A stretch of DNA of 13,630 bases from Verrucomicrobiaceae bacterium (lineage in GTDB: Bacteria; Verrucomicrobiota; Verrucomicrobiae; Verrucomicrobiales; Akkermansiaceae), in assembly GCA_003820635.1 (NCBI GenBank), contig RPOS01000082.1, forward strand, positions 1 to 13,630, written 5' to 3'. Below are positions 6,295 to 13,217 of this stretch, piece after piece. Every line of letters starts with the position of its first letter. Position 1 is the stretch's first letter. A program made the translations under genes and the position numbers. Below the pieces are notes generated by a model. That model was given only the letters and a program-made list of their open reading frames with translations. It did no database searches and was not told the DNA's origin.

Positions 6295-7092
6295 ATGCGT
6301 TTCATCAACTTGCCGTCCCGTTTCCGCAGTTTGCGGTTCGTTTTCCTTTGTGCAGCTGCCGCCGTGCAAACCATGCCGGCGCAGGACCGCGCGCCCGTGG
6401 AACCGGCCACCCTGCCCGCGCCGGACCAGGCCATGGAGCCGGTGAAGCCGGCCATCGAAAAACTCGACGACACGCGCCTGCGCATCGGCGGTGTCACCTT
6501 TGACCGCAAAACCCGCGAGATCCGCTTTCCCGCCAGAGTGAACATGACCGAGGGGCTGCTGGAGTTCATCGTGGTCCACCAGAACGGCAAAATCCACGAA
6601 TCGCTGCTCGTCACCGACATCTCGCCCACCCATCTCAATCTGGCCTTCACCCTGTTGCGCTACCCCGCCTCGCACGAACTCTACCCGCTGCCCAACGACA
6701 GCGGCGGCAGCTCCGGCGAGTTCCCGCAGGTGCCGGATGAGGTGAAAAACGGCGCGCGGATCGCCATCGATGTGGAATGGAACGATGGCGCGAAAACCCG
6801 CCGCCTGCCCATCAACGACTGGATCCAGCACGCCGTAAAAACCACCGCCATGCCGCAGGGCCCGTGGGTTTATGGCGGTTCCTTCGTTTATGACGGCCAC
6901 TACTCGCCGGAAACCTCAGGCGACATCGCCGCCATCTTCATCGCACCCTCCGCGCTGATCAATTACCCCGGCGAGGACAACCGCGACGACACGGTCTGGA
7001 TCCCGTTTCCGAAACGCGTGCCGGAGGTGGAAACAAATGTCACCGTCATCATCGCTCCCTACGCGGCCAAAACCTCTCCATCGAAACCATGA
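6295..7092 (+). CDS. Secreted YdjY-domain protein
   Basis: A 265-residue exported protein. A basic N-terminus with a hydrophobic stretch at 13-25 forms a signal peptide, with likely cleavage in the TMPAQ region near residue 29. After a Pro-rich linker comes a YdjY-type domain (about 58-255). Recognisable blocks are RKTREIRFPARVNM (71-84), LEFIVVHQNGKIHESLL (89-105), THLNLAFTLL (112-121), an ETSGD turn (206-210) and DDTVWIPFPKRVP (231-243). The family is frequent in Verrucomicrobiota and Planctomycetota; its biochemical role is not established to my knowledge. The ATG at 6295 is chosen because the signal peptide begins there; the frame is open 120 bases further up but overlaps the previous gene. 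An AGGAGG at 6229-6234 is too far upstream to serve this start. The stop overlaps the next start as ATGA, so translation is probably coupled. Confidence 0.8.
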   Translation: MRFINLPSRFRSLRFVFLCAAAAVQTMPAQDRAPVEPATLPAPDQAMEPVKPAIEKLDDTRLRIGGVTFDRKTREIRFPARVNMTEGLLEFIVVHQNGKIHESLLVTDISPTHLNLAFTLLRYPASHELYPLPNDSGGSSGEFPQVPDEVKNGARIAIDVEWNDGAKTRRLPINDWIQHAVKTTAMPQGPWVYGGSFVYDGHYSPETSGDIAAIFIAPSALINYPGEDNRDDTVWIPFPKRVPEVETNVTVIIAPYAAKTSPSKP

Positions 7093-8222
7093 AACTTCTG
7101 ACCTCATTGCTCCTGGCAGGCTCCACGCTCGCCATCGCCGCCCCGCAAAACCCAAACCACTACGAGTCGATCCGCCAGGAAATCCGCCAGTCCATCGCCC
7201 GCGGCAACGACTGGCTCAAGTCCCGCCAGAATCCTGACGGTTTCTGGGATGACGCGCAGTTGCCAGCCTTCACCGCGCTCGCCCTCAACGCCGCCGTGCG
7301 CGATCCCAATCTCGACCGCTCCGCGCCGTTTCCCGCGCACATCGAAAAAGGCTACACCTGGCTGCTGGCCCAGCAAAAGGAAGACGGCGGCATCTACAAC
7401 CGCGGCCTCTCGGTTTACAACACCGCCACCGCCGTCACCGCGCTGATGGCAACCGGGCGCAAGGATTTCGAACCGGCGGTCGTCAAGGCACGCAAGCATC
7501 TCATCGACAACCAATGGGACACCGATGATGCGAACAAAGGCGGTATCGGCTACGGCTCCAACAACACACACACGGATCTTTCCAACACCTATCTCGCCAT
7601 CGAGGCTATCGCGCTTTCCCGCAAGGTGGTGGAGGACGGCAACTTCGGCGAACAACCGGAACTCGATTGGGAAGCCGCCATCAAGTTCTTGTCCCGCTGC
7701 CAGAATCTGGAGGAAACCAACGACCGGGAATGGGCTTCCAACGACCCGAAAAACAAGGGTGGTTTCGCATACAGCCCCTTCGAATCCAAGGCGGGCGAGG
7801 AAAAGAATCCCGAGGGCCGCACCGCGCTGCGTTCCTATGGCTCGATGTCCTATGCCGGCCTGCTTTCCATGATCTATGCCAAGCTCAGCGCCGATGATCC
7901 GCGGGTCACCGCCGTGAAGGAATGGCTCGGCAAGAACTACACGCTTGATGAAAACCCCGGCATGGGCGCGCAGGGATTGTATTATTACTATCAGACCATG
8001 GCCAAGGCTCTCAGCGCCGCCAACATCGGCATGCTCAAGCTCGACGACGGCGGCCAGGCAGACTGGCGCAACGACCTCGGCAGCAAGCTCCTCGCCGCCC
8101 AGCGCGAGGACGGCTCATGGGTCAACACCAACGGCCGCTGGATGGAATCCAACCCGGTGCTGGTCACCGCCTTCACCGTGCTCACGCTGGCGCAAGTATA
8201 CGATTCGATCCCCGAGCGGTGA
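7089..8222 (+). CDS. Secreted prenyltransferase/squalene-oxidase-repeat protein
   Basis: A 377-residue protein with a signal peptide (about 1-17, AIA cleavage site before Ala18) followed by an alpha-toroid of squalene-cyclase/prenyltransferase-type repeats. Repeat cores are SRQNPDGFWDD (45-55), AQQKEDGGIYNRG (94-106), GGIGYGSNNTHTDLSNTYLA (151-170), GGFAYSP (224-230) with SYGSMSYAGLLSMIYA (249-264), and AAQREDGSWVN (336-346). It is about half the length of a full squalene-hopene cyclase (~630 residues). DTDD at 144-147 matches DxDD formally but lies in a loop before GGIGYG, not in the cyclase active-site context, so cyclase activity should not be assumed. Export also argues against a standard terpene cyclase. 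The start overlaps the YdjY gene stop by ATGA (7089-7092). Binding of an envelope lipid or a structural role is possible; function unknown. Confidence 0.82.
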   Translation: MKLLTSLLLAGSTLAIAAPQNPNHYESIRQEIRQSIARGNDWLKSRQNPDGFWDDAQLPAFTALALNAAVRDPNLDRSAPFPAHIEKGYTWLLAQQKEDGGIYNRGLSVYNTATAVTALMATGRKDFEPAVVKARKHLIDNQWDTDDANKGGIGYGSNNTHTDLSNTYLAIEAIALSRKVVEDGNFGEQPELDWEAAIKFLSRCQNLEETNDREWASNDPKNKGGFAYSPFESKAGEEKNPEGRTALRSYGSMSYAGLLSMIYAKLSADDPRVTAVKEWLGKNYTLDENPGMGAQGLYYYYQTMAKALSAANIGMLKLDDGGQADWRNDLGSKLLAAQREDGSWVNTNGRWMESNPVLVTAFTVLTLAQVYDSIPER

Positions 8223-8256
8223 CCGCCTGCCCCGTCCGCCCCCGGACTCCTGCGAA

Positions 8257-9780
8257 TCACTCCCACTCGATGCTCGCCGGCGGCTTGGTGGAGACATCGT
8301 AAAGCACGCGGTTGATGCCTTTCACCTCGTTGAGGATGCGGTGGCTCGTTTCGCGCAGGAGTTGATAGGGGAGGTCCACCCAGTCGGCGGTCATGGCGTC
8401 CTCGGAAATCACGGCGCGCAGCGAAATCGCCCATTCGTAGGAGCGTTCATCGCCTTTCACGCCCACGGTTTTCACCGGGATGAGTCCGGCATAGGCCTGC
8501 CACACGCGGTCATACCAACCGTGCTCCTTGAGCTTGCCGATGAAGATGGCGTCGCACTCGCGGATGATGCGCAGACGGTCCGGCGTGATCACACCGGGGC
8601 AGCGCACGGCAAGACCGGGACCGGGAAACGGATGACGGTGCAGGATGTCATGCGGGATGCCCAACGAAGCGCCGAGCGCGCGGACCTCGTCCTTGAAGAG
8701 TTCCGCGAGAGGCTCCAGCACCTTGCCCTGCGCCTGGAGTTCGAGAATCCGGTCCACCCGGTTGTGGTGGGTCTTGATTTTGGATGCCTTCGATTTGGCG
8801 TTGGACGCACTCTCGATCACGTCCGGATAGAGCGTGCCTTGCGCGAGCATTTCGGCATCGCCGACGGAATCCCAGAACACATCGATGAACAGGTTGCCGA
8901 TGATCACTCGTTTCTTCTCGGGATCATCCACGCCGTCGAGCGCGGTGAGGAAACGCTCCGCGCAATCGACCGTCTCGATCGGCACACCCATGCGGTGGAA
9001 GTTGTTGCGGACTTCCTCGCCCTCGTCTTTTCGCATCAGTCCGTGATCAACGAAGATCGCGCGCACATTGGCGCCGGCTTCATGAAGGAGGACCGCGAGC
9101 ACCGTGCTGTCCACGCCGCCGGAAACACCGCAGACGATCTGCTTGCCCTGCACCTTTTCGCGGATGCCGTCGATGATCTCGCGCTTGAGGTCATCGATGC
9201 GGAACGGCAGCAGTCCGTCCGCTTCTAACAGGAAGTTGTGGAGAATCCGAAGCCCCTCATGGCTGTGGGTCACTTCCGGATGGAACTGGATGCCGAAGAA
9301 GCGCTCGTTCCACTTCAGCGAAACCGGAGTGCCGTGCTGGTTGGTGGCGATGACCTGTGCGCCCTCGGGCAGCACCTTGACCGTGTCCGAATGGCTCATC
9401 CACACCTGCGACGAGGCGGAAACGCCTTCGTAAAGACCCTTGCATTCCGCCGGGAAAAGATTGGCCGGACCATACTCGCGGCGGTCGCTGGCCTGGACCG
9501 TGCCACCGAACTTGATATTGAGAAGCTGCATGCCGTAGCACACGCCGAGCACCGGCACGTTGAAGGCTTGCAGCGCCTCGAAATCGAGGTCCGGCGCGTC
9601 CGCTTCGCTGGTGCTCTTCGGCCCGCCGGAGAGGATGATCGCTCCCGGTCTTCCGATGTCCGGAAAATCCTCGATGGCGTAGAGTTTCGCGAAGAATCCC
9701 AACTCCCGCACCCGGCGGACGATGAGCTGCGTGTATTGGGAGCCGAAATCAATGACGGCGACGTGGTTGGAATCGTGCAT
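8257..9780 (-). CDS. guaA: GMP synthase (glutamine-hydrolysing)
   Basis: A 507-residue cytoplasmic enzyme that aminates XMP to GMP using ATP and glutamine-derived ammonia. The class I amidotransferase domain (about 7-187) has GVCYGMQ with catalytic Cys81 and FHPEV with His167 and Glu169. The ATP-pyrophosphatase domain starts with the PP-loop SGGVDST at 220-226, and HPFPGPGLA is at 383-391. The C-terminal dimerisation domain ends PPASIEWE, close to the usual PPGTIEWE. Length is normal and nothing is missing. It lies 51 bases after guaB on the same strand and is convergent with the squalene-repeat gene, 34 bases away. No Shine-Dalgarno sequence precedes the ATG; instead a promoter-like pair sits in the AT-rich gap, so it may be transcribed both with and without guaB. 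Confidence 0.98.
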   Translation of the reverse strand: MHDSNHVAVIDFGSQYTQLIVRRVRELGFFAKLYAIEDFPDIGRPGAIILSGGPKSTSEADAPDLDFEALQAFNVPVLGVCYGMQLLNIKFGGTVQASDRREYGPANLFPAECKGLYEGVSASSQVWMSHSDTVKVLPEGAQVIATNQHGTPVSLKWNERFFGIQFHPEVTHSHEGLRILHNFLLEADGLLPFRIDDLKREIIDGIREKVQGKQIVCGVSGGVDSTVLAVLLHEAGANVRAIFVDHGLMRKDEGEEVRNNFHRMGVPIETVDCAERFLTALDGVDDPEKKRVIIGNLFIDVFWDSVGDAEMLAQGTLYPDVIESASNAKSKASKIKTHHNRVDRILELQAQGKVLEPLAELFKDEVRALGASLGIPHDILHRHPFPGPGLAVRCPGVITPDRLRIIRECDAIFIGKLKEHGWYDRVWQAYAGLIPVKTVGVKGDERSYEWAISLRAVISEDAMTADWVDLPYQLLRETSHRILNEVKGINRVLYDVSTKPPASIEWE

Positions 9781-9787
9781 TTGGAAG

Positions 9788-9817
9788 GTAAAAGCTGAAA
9801 GGCTGAGATGATGAAAA
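9788..9817 (-). promoter_or_regulatory. Putative internal promoter of guaA
   Basis: The minus strand has TTTTCA (9812-9817, 4 of 6), an 18-base spacer and TTTTAC (9788-9793, 3 of 6), then 7 bases to the ATG at 9780. The 51-base guaB-guaA gap is clearly more AT-rich than its surroundings. Confidence 0.35.
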
Positions 9818-9830
9818 ACTGAAATGTAAG

Positions 9831-9848
9831 ATCAACCGATCGGTTGAT
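9831..9848. repeat. Exact 18-base palindrome over the guaB stop codon
   Basis: ATCAACCGATCGGTTGAT equals its own reverse complement. It covers the last codons and TGA of guaB. As RNA it can fold with a 7-bp stem and a GAUC loop; a UUUUU run lies about 12 bases beyond it in guaB orientation, too far for a classical terminator. Confidence 0.6.
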
Positions 9849-11286
9849 AATTCGTCGGCTCCTCGGTGATGACGATGTCATGCACGTGGCTTTCGCGCAG
9901 GCCGCCGGCGGTGATGCGGGTGAACTGCGCGCGCTCGCGGAGTTCCGTTAGATTGGAGGCGCCCACGTAGCCCATGCCCGATTTGAGGCCGCCCATGAGT
10001 TGGAAGATGACATCGGAGAGCGGGCCTTTGTAGGGGACGCGGCCTTCCACGCCTTCAGCGACGAGTTTACCGGAACTGTTCTGGCCGTAGCGGTCGCCGG
10101 CACCCTTCTGCATCGCGCCGATCGATCCCATGCCGCGGTAGGTTTTGAAGCGGCGGCCCTGGAAATGCACCGTCTGTCCCGGGCTCTCGCGCGTGCCGGC
10201 GAGCAGGGAACCGAGCATGACAAGGTCCGCTCCAGCGGCGAGCGCCTTGACGACATCACCGGAGTAGCGGATGCCGCCGTCGGCGATGACTTTCACGCCC
10301 TTCTCGCGGCAGACATCGGCCACGTTGCGGATGGCGGTGAACTGCGGCATGCCCACGCCCGAGATGACGCGCGTGGTGCAGATGGAACCCGGCCCCACGC
10401 CCACTTTCACGGCGCTGGCTCCGGCGGATACAAGATCGCGCGCGCCCTGCTCGGTGACCACGTTGCCTGCGACCACCGGCACTTCGGAAAGCGCGCGGAG
10501 CTTGCCGATCACTTCCATCACATGCTTGGTGTGGCCGGTAGCGGCGTCGATGAAGAGCGCGTCGGCACCGGCCTCGATGAGCGCCTTGCCGCGGTCGATG
10601 CAATCCGGCCCCACGCCCACGGCCGCGCCGCAGCGGAGACGGCCCTTGTCGTCCTTGGCGGCGTTGGTGAAGGTGATGCGTTTTTCGATGTCGGAACCGG
10701 TGATGAGTCCGGCGAGGCGGCCGTCGGGGTAAACGAGTGGCAGTTTCTCGATGCGCGCCTTGTAAAGAATACGGCGCGCCTCCTCCAGGCTGGTGCTAGG
10801 CGGCGCGGTGACGAGTTTCGCCAGAGGCGTCATCACGTCGGCCACGGTGGCATCGGTGCGATCGAGGTAACGCACGTCGCGCCCGGTGACCATGCCTTCC
10901 AGCACGCCGTTTTCATCCACCACCGGGAATCCGGAAAATCCGTTCTGCGCCATGATGCCGCGCACGTGATCGACGCTGTCGCTCTTGCGCACGGTGAGCG
11001 GCTTGAGGATCACCGCGCTTTCCGAGCGCTTCACCCGCGCAACCATCGTCACCTGCTCGTCGATCGGGCAGGCGCGGTGGATCACGCCCATGCCGCCCTC
11101 GCGTGCCAGTGCGATCGCCAGATCGTGTTCGGATACGGTGTCCATTGCCGCCGAAACGACCGGCAGGAACAACGGAATGCCGGCAGTGACGTGCGTGGAA
11201 AGATCCGCCTCACCGGGAAGAACCGAGCTCAAAGCTGGCACCAGAAGCACGTCGTCGAATGATAATCCTAGGGAAATCTCCGCCAT
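9832..11286 (-). CDS. guaB: Inosine-5'-monophosphate dehydrogenase
   Basis: A 484-residue enzyme of normal length oxidising IMP to XMP with NAD+, the rate-limiting step toward guanine nucleotides. The N-terminal [11 protein letters not shown] (8-18) is typical. The barrel is interrupted by a two-CBS regulatory module (about 92-205). The active-site loop GPGSICTTR (298-306) carries the catalytic cysteine Cys303; DGGIRYSGD (336-344) and [13 protein letters not shown] (383-395) bind IMP phosphate; GDRYGQ (397-402) holds the Arg-Tyr pair of the mobile flap; [10 protein letters not shown] (461-470) is the usual C-terminus. The reading frame stays open far upstream, antisense to proC, but the family N-terminus fixes the ATG at 11286. 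guaA follows, giving the guaB-guaA order. The region upstream is a 135-base divergent spacer shared with proC. Confidence 0.98.
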   Translation of the reverse strand: MAEISLGLSFDDVLLVPALSSVLPGEADLSTHVTAGIPLFLPVVSAAMDTVSEHDLAIALAREGGMGVIHRACPIDEQVTMVARVKRSESAVILKPLTVRKSDSVDHVRGIMAQNGFSGFPVVDENGVLEGMVTGRDVRYLDRTDATVADVMTPLAKLVTAPPSTSLEEARRILYKARIEKLPLVYPDGRLAGLITGSDIEKRITFTNAAKDDKGRLRCGAAVGVGPDCIDRGKALIEAGADALFIDAATGHTKHVMEVIGKLRALSEVPVVAGNVVTEQGARDLVSAGASAVKVGVGPGSICTTRVISGVGMPQFTAIRNVADVCREKGVKVIADGGIRYSGDVVKALAAGADLVMLGSLLAGTRESPGQTVHFQGRRFKTYRGMGSIGAMQKGAGDRYGQNSSGKLVAEGVEGRVPYKGPLSDVIFQLMGGLKSGMGYVGASNLTELRERAQFTRITAGGLRESHVHDIVITEEPTNYQPIG

Positions 11287-11293
11287 GGCGGAG
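11278..11293. promoter_or_regulatory. Exact 16-base palindrome centred on the guaB start codon
   Basis: CTCCGCCATGGCGGAG is its own reverse complement and includes the guaB ATG (11286 down to 11284). It lies immediately downstream of the -10-like TATTGA (11294-11299). It could be a repressor operator at the transcription start or, if there is a longer leader, an RNA hairpin hiding the start codon. It does not resemble the E. coli PurR operator. Confidence 0.4.
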
Positions 11294-11299
11294 TCAATA
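11294..11299 (-). promoter_or_regulatory. Putative -10 element of guaB
   Basis: The minus strand reads TATTGA, with 7 bases (CTCCGCC) to the ATG at 11286. No convincing -35 is seen: ACTTGC at 17 bases or TTGCGC at 15 bases upstream are the nearest candidates. Confidence 0.3.
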
Positions 11300-11330
11300 G
11301 ACGCCCCCCTGCCCGCGCAAGTCCGAATCC

Positions 11331-11396
11331 GGCGCGCGCGGAAAATTTCTCCCATCCCCGCGAGACCACCCTCCAAAATCACGCTGGCGCGCGCGG
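11331..11396 (+). repeat. Two copies of an 11-base GC repeat in the guaB-proC spacer
   Basis: GGCGCGCGCGG occurs at 11331-11341 and again at 11386-11396. The second copy lies within a small inverted repeat, CTGGC (11384-11388) and GCCAG (11396-11400). The motif is low-complexity, so chance is a serious alternative. Confidence 0.35.
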
Positions 11397-11408
11397 CCAG
11401 GATCGGCA

Positions 11409-11414
11409 TAGGCT
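11409..11414 (+). promoter_or_regulatory. Putative -10 element of proC
   Basis: TAGGCT ends 7 bases (CCGCCCG) before the proC ATG at 11422. The bases around it closely resemble those before the BamD-like gene (TATGCT then CCGCCCC then ATG). No clear -35 is present and no Shine-Dalgarno sequence is seen. Confidence 0.35.
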
Positions 11415-11421
11415 CCGCCCG

Positions 11422-12222
11422 ATGAAACTCGGCGTCATTGGTTGCGGCAAAATGGGCACGGCATTGGTGGAGGGAGCGGTCCGCTCCGGAGCGGTCGCGG
11501 CGGCGGACGTGACCGGAGTCGATCCCGTGCAGGCTGCGCGCGATCATTTCGCGAAATCCACCGGCGCGGCGGTCGCTGATGAAATTTCCGCTCTTGCGGA
11601 TGCGGATGTGGTCCTCCTGTGCACCAAGCCGCAGGATGTCCCGGCGGCGCTGCAGGAGGCGTCCATCGCCTGCCACGGCAGGCCGGTGCTGGTCATTTCC
11701 ATCGCCGCCGGCATCACGCTCAGCGCGCTGGAAACGGCGACTGCAGCGCACCTGCGGATGATCCGCGCCATGCCCAACACCCCGGCCTTGGTCGGCAAAG
11801 GAGCCGCCGGATACTGCCTTGGCAGCCGCGCCACCCGCGAGGACGGCGATCTCGCAAGCCAGCTGCTCGGCGCGGTGGGGCTGGCCGTGGAGGTGCCCGA
11901 GCGCCTGATGGATGCGGTGACCGGGCTTTCCGGCAGCGGCCCGGCCTACGTTTATCTCGTGATCGAGGCGCTGGCCGATGGCGGCGTGCGCGCGGGCCTG
12001 CCACGCACCGACGCGTTGCGCCTCGCTGCACAGACGGTGCTTGGCGCGGCGGCGATGGTGCTCGAGACCGGTGAGCACCCGGCGGTTCTGAAAGACATGG
12101 TCACCTCGCCCGGAGGCACCACCATCGCCGGCCTGGCGGAACTCGAACGCCACGGACTGCGCGCGGCCCTGATCGATGCCGTGAACACCGCCACCCGTCG
12201 TGCCGCCGAGCTCGGCAGGTGA
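11422..12222 (+). CDS. proC: Pyrroline-5-carboxylate reductase
   Basis: A 266-residue cytoplasmic enzyme that reduces delta-1-pyrroline-5-carboxylate to proline with NAD(P)H, the last step of proline synthesis. The Rossmann nucleotide-binding loop is GCGKMG at 7-12, CTKPQ is at 67-71, RAMPNTPA (115-122) and the P5CR dimerisation domain follow with VTGLSGSGPAYVY (166-178) and VTSPGGTT (227-234). Length matches the family (about 260-280). The start is the first ATG, immediately before the nucleotide-binding strand, and no Shine-Dalgarno sequence precedes it. It is divergent from guaB with a 135-base spacer and is followed 59 bases later by the BamD-like gene on the same strand. Confidence 0.96.
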   Translation: MKLGVIGCGKMGTALVEGAVRSGAVAAADVTGVDPVQAARDHFAKSTGAAVADEISALADADVVLLCTKPQDVPAALQEASIACHGRPVLVISIAAGITLSALETATAAHLRMIRAMPNTPALVGKGAAGYCLGSRATREDGDLASQLLGAVGLAVEVPERLMDAVTGLSGSGPAYVYLVIEALADGGVRAGLPRTDALRLAAQTVLGAAAMVLETGEHPAVLKDMVTSPGGTTIAGLAELERHGLRAALIDAVNTATRRAAELGR

Positions 12223-12245
12223 ATCCCGCATTGCCGATTTTTGCG

Positions 12246-12274
12246 CTTTCACAGGCTCATTGAGTTCCTATGCT
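12246..12274 (+). promoter_or_regulatory. Putative start-proximal promoter of the BamD-like gene
   Basis: CTTTCA (12246-12251, weak), a 17-base spacer and TATGCT (12269-12274, 3 of 6) lie 7 bases before the ATG at 12282. The -10 would overlap an upstream in-frame ATG at 12270, which favours the later start. Confidence 0.35.
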
Positions 12275-12281
12275 CCGCCCC

Positions 12282-13217
12282 ATGCTTCACCGCCTGATCC
12301 TTTCCGCCTGCCTCACCGCCACCACGCTGTGGCTCGCCTCCTGCGGATCCGGTTCCGACGGGCCCATTCTCGCGGGAAACACCCAATCCGCCGCTTCCGA
12401 GGGCGACGCTCTCTATCAGCAGGCCAAGCAGGCCGACGAGGCGGGCAAGGCCAGCCGCGCCATCAAGCTCTACGATCAGACGGCCACCCGTTATCCCCTG
12501 GCCCAGTCCGCCGCCCGTGCGCGCTTCCGCCAGGCCGAGCTGCTGGATCAGCAGGGGGAAATCCAGAAGGCCTTCGAGGCCTATGACAAGTTCCTCCAGT
12601 ATTTCCCCGGCGACAGTCTCTACGGCACCGCGCTGGGCCGCCAGGCCACCATCGCACAGTCCGCCGCCGAGGGCGACATCAAGTCCAGCTTCCTCGGTCT
12701 CAAAACCAAGCTCTCGCTGGACAAGACCGTGGCCATGCTCGAGAAGGTCATTTCCCACGCACCGAAGTCCCGCACCGCCGCCAAGGCCCGCTTCGCCATG
12801 GGCGAACTCTATCAGGCGAAGAACAAGTCCCGCGAGGCCATCGCCACCTTCCGCCAGCTCGTGCGCGAACAACCCGAAAGCCCGGAAGCGCCCGAAGCCC
12901 TGTTCCGCGTGGGCCTCATCTACATCGAGCAGGCCGACCATGGAAACCAGAACCAGTCCACCCTGGATCTGTCCCGCGAGGCCTTCAACGATTACCTCAT
13001 CCAATACCCCGGCCACTCGCGCAATGCGGAGGCTCACAAGATGATCGCCAGCCTCGGCGGCCGCGAAATCGAGCGCTCCTATGAAATCGCCGAGTTCTAT
13101 CTCAAAACCGGCAGGGCGGAATCCGCCAAGATCTACTATCGCGACATCGTGAAACGCAGCGGTTCCGGCAAGCTGCACGATGCCGCCAAAGCCCGCCTCA
13201 AGGAACTCGGCGAATGA
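12282..13217 (+). CDS. BamD-like outer-membrane TPR lipoprotein
   Basis: A 311-residue lipoprotein with a basic N-terminus, a hydrophobic stretch and the lipobox LASC, making Cys21 the lipidated residue. The mature part is almost all helical TPR repeats: ALYQQAKQADEAGKASRAIK (about 43-62), FRQAELLDQQGEIQKAFEAY (81-100), ARFAMGELYQAKNKSREAIA (169-188), ALFRVGLIYIEQ (204-215) and AEFYLKTGRAESAKIYYRDI (266-285). This matches the YfiO/BamD family, part of the machinery inserting beta-barrels in the outer membrane, but it is longer than E. coli BamD (245 residues), so assigning the exact partner is an inference. An ATG at 12270 would add four residues. The stop overlaps the LptE-like start by ATGA, linking two outer-membrane biogenesis lipoproteins. 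Confidence 0.8.
   Translation: MLHRLILSACLTATTLWLASCGSGSDGPILAGNTQSAASEGDALYQQAKQADEAGKASRAIKLYDQTATRYPLAQSAARARFRQAELLDQQGEIQKAFEAYDKFLQYFPGDSLYGTALGRQATIAQSAAEGDIKSSFLGLKTKLSLDKTVAMLEKVISHAPKSRTAAKARFAMGELYQAKNKSREAIATFRQLVREQPESPEAPEALFRVGLIYIEQADHGNQNQSTLDLSREAFNDYLIQYPGHSRNAEAHKMIASLGGREIERSYEIAEFYLKTGRAESAKIYYRDIVKRSGSGKLHDAAKARLKELGE

Noticed and set aside
8234..8247. Small GTCCG-CCCC-CGGAC hairpin between the convergent squalene-repeat gene and guaA
   Set aside because: Only 5 bp, with no T-run on either strand; not supportable as a terminator.
7945..9228. Plus-strand open frame of 427 codons spanning the end of the squalene-repeat gene and antisense guaA
   Set aside because: It runs across two well-supported genes in other frames and has no family resemblance; shadow of GC-rich third positions.
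11287..12252. Long upstream extension of the guaB frame on the minus strand
   Set aside because: It is antisense to proC, has no family counterpart, and the IMPDH N-terminus clearly begins at the ATG at 11286. Open antisense frames are common in GC-rich coding DNA.
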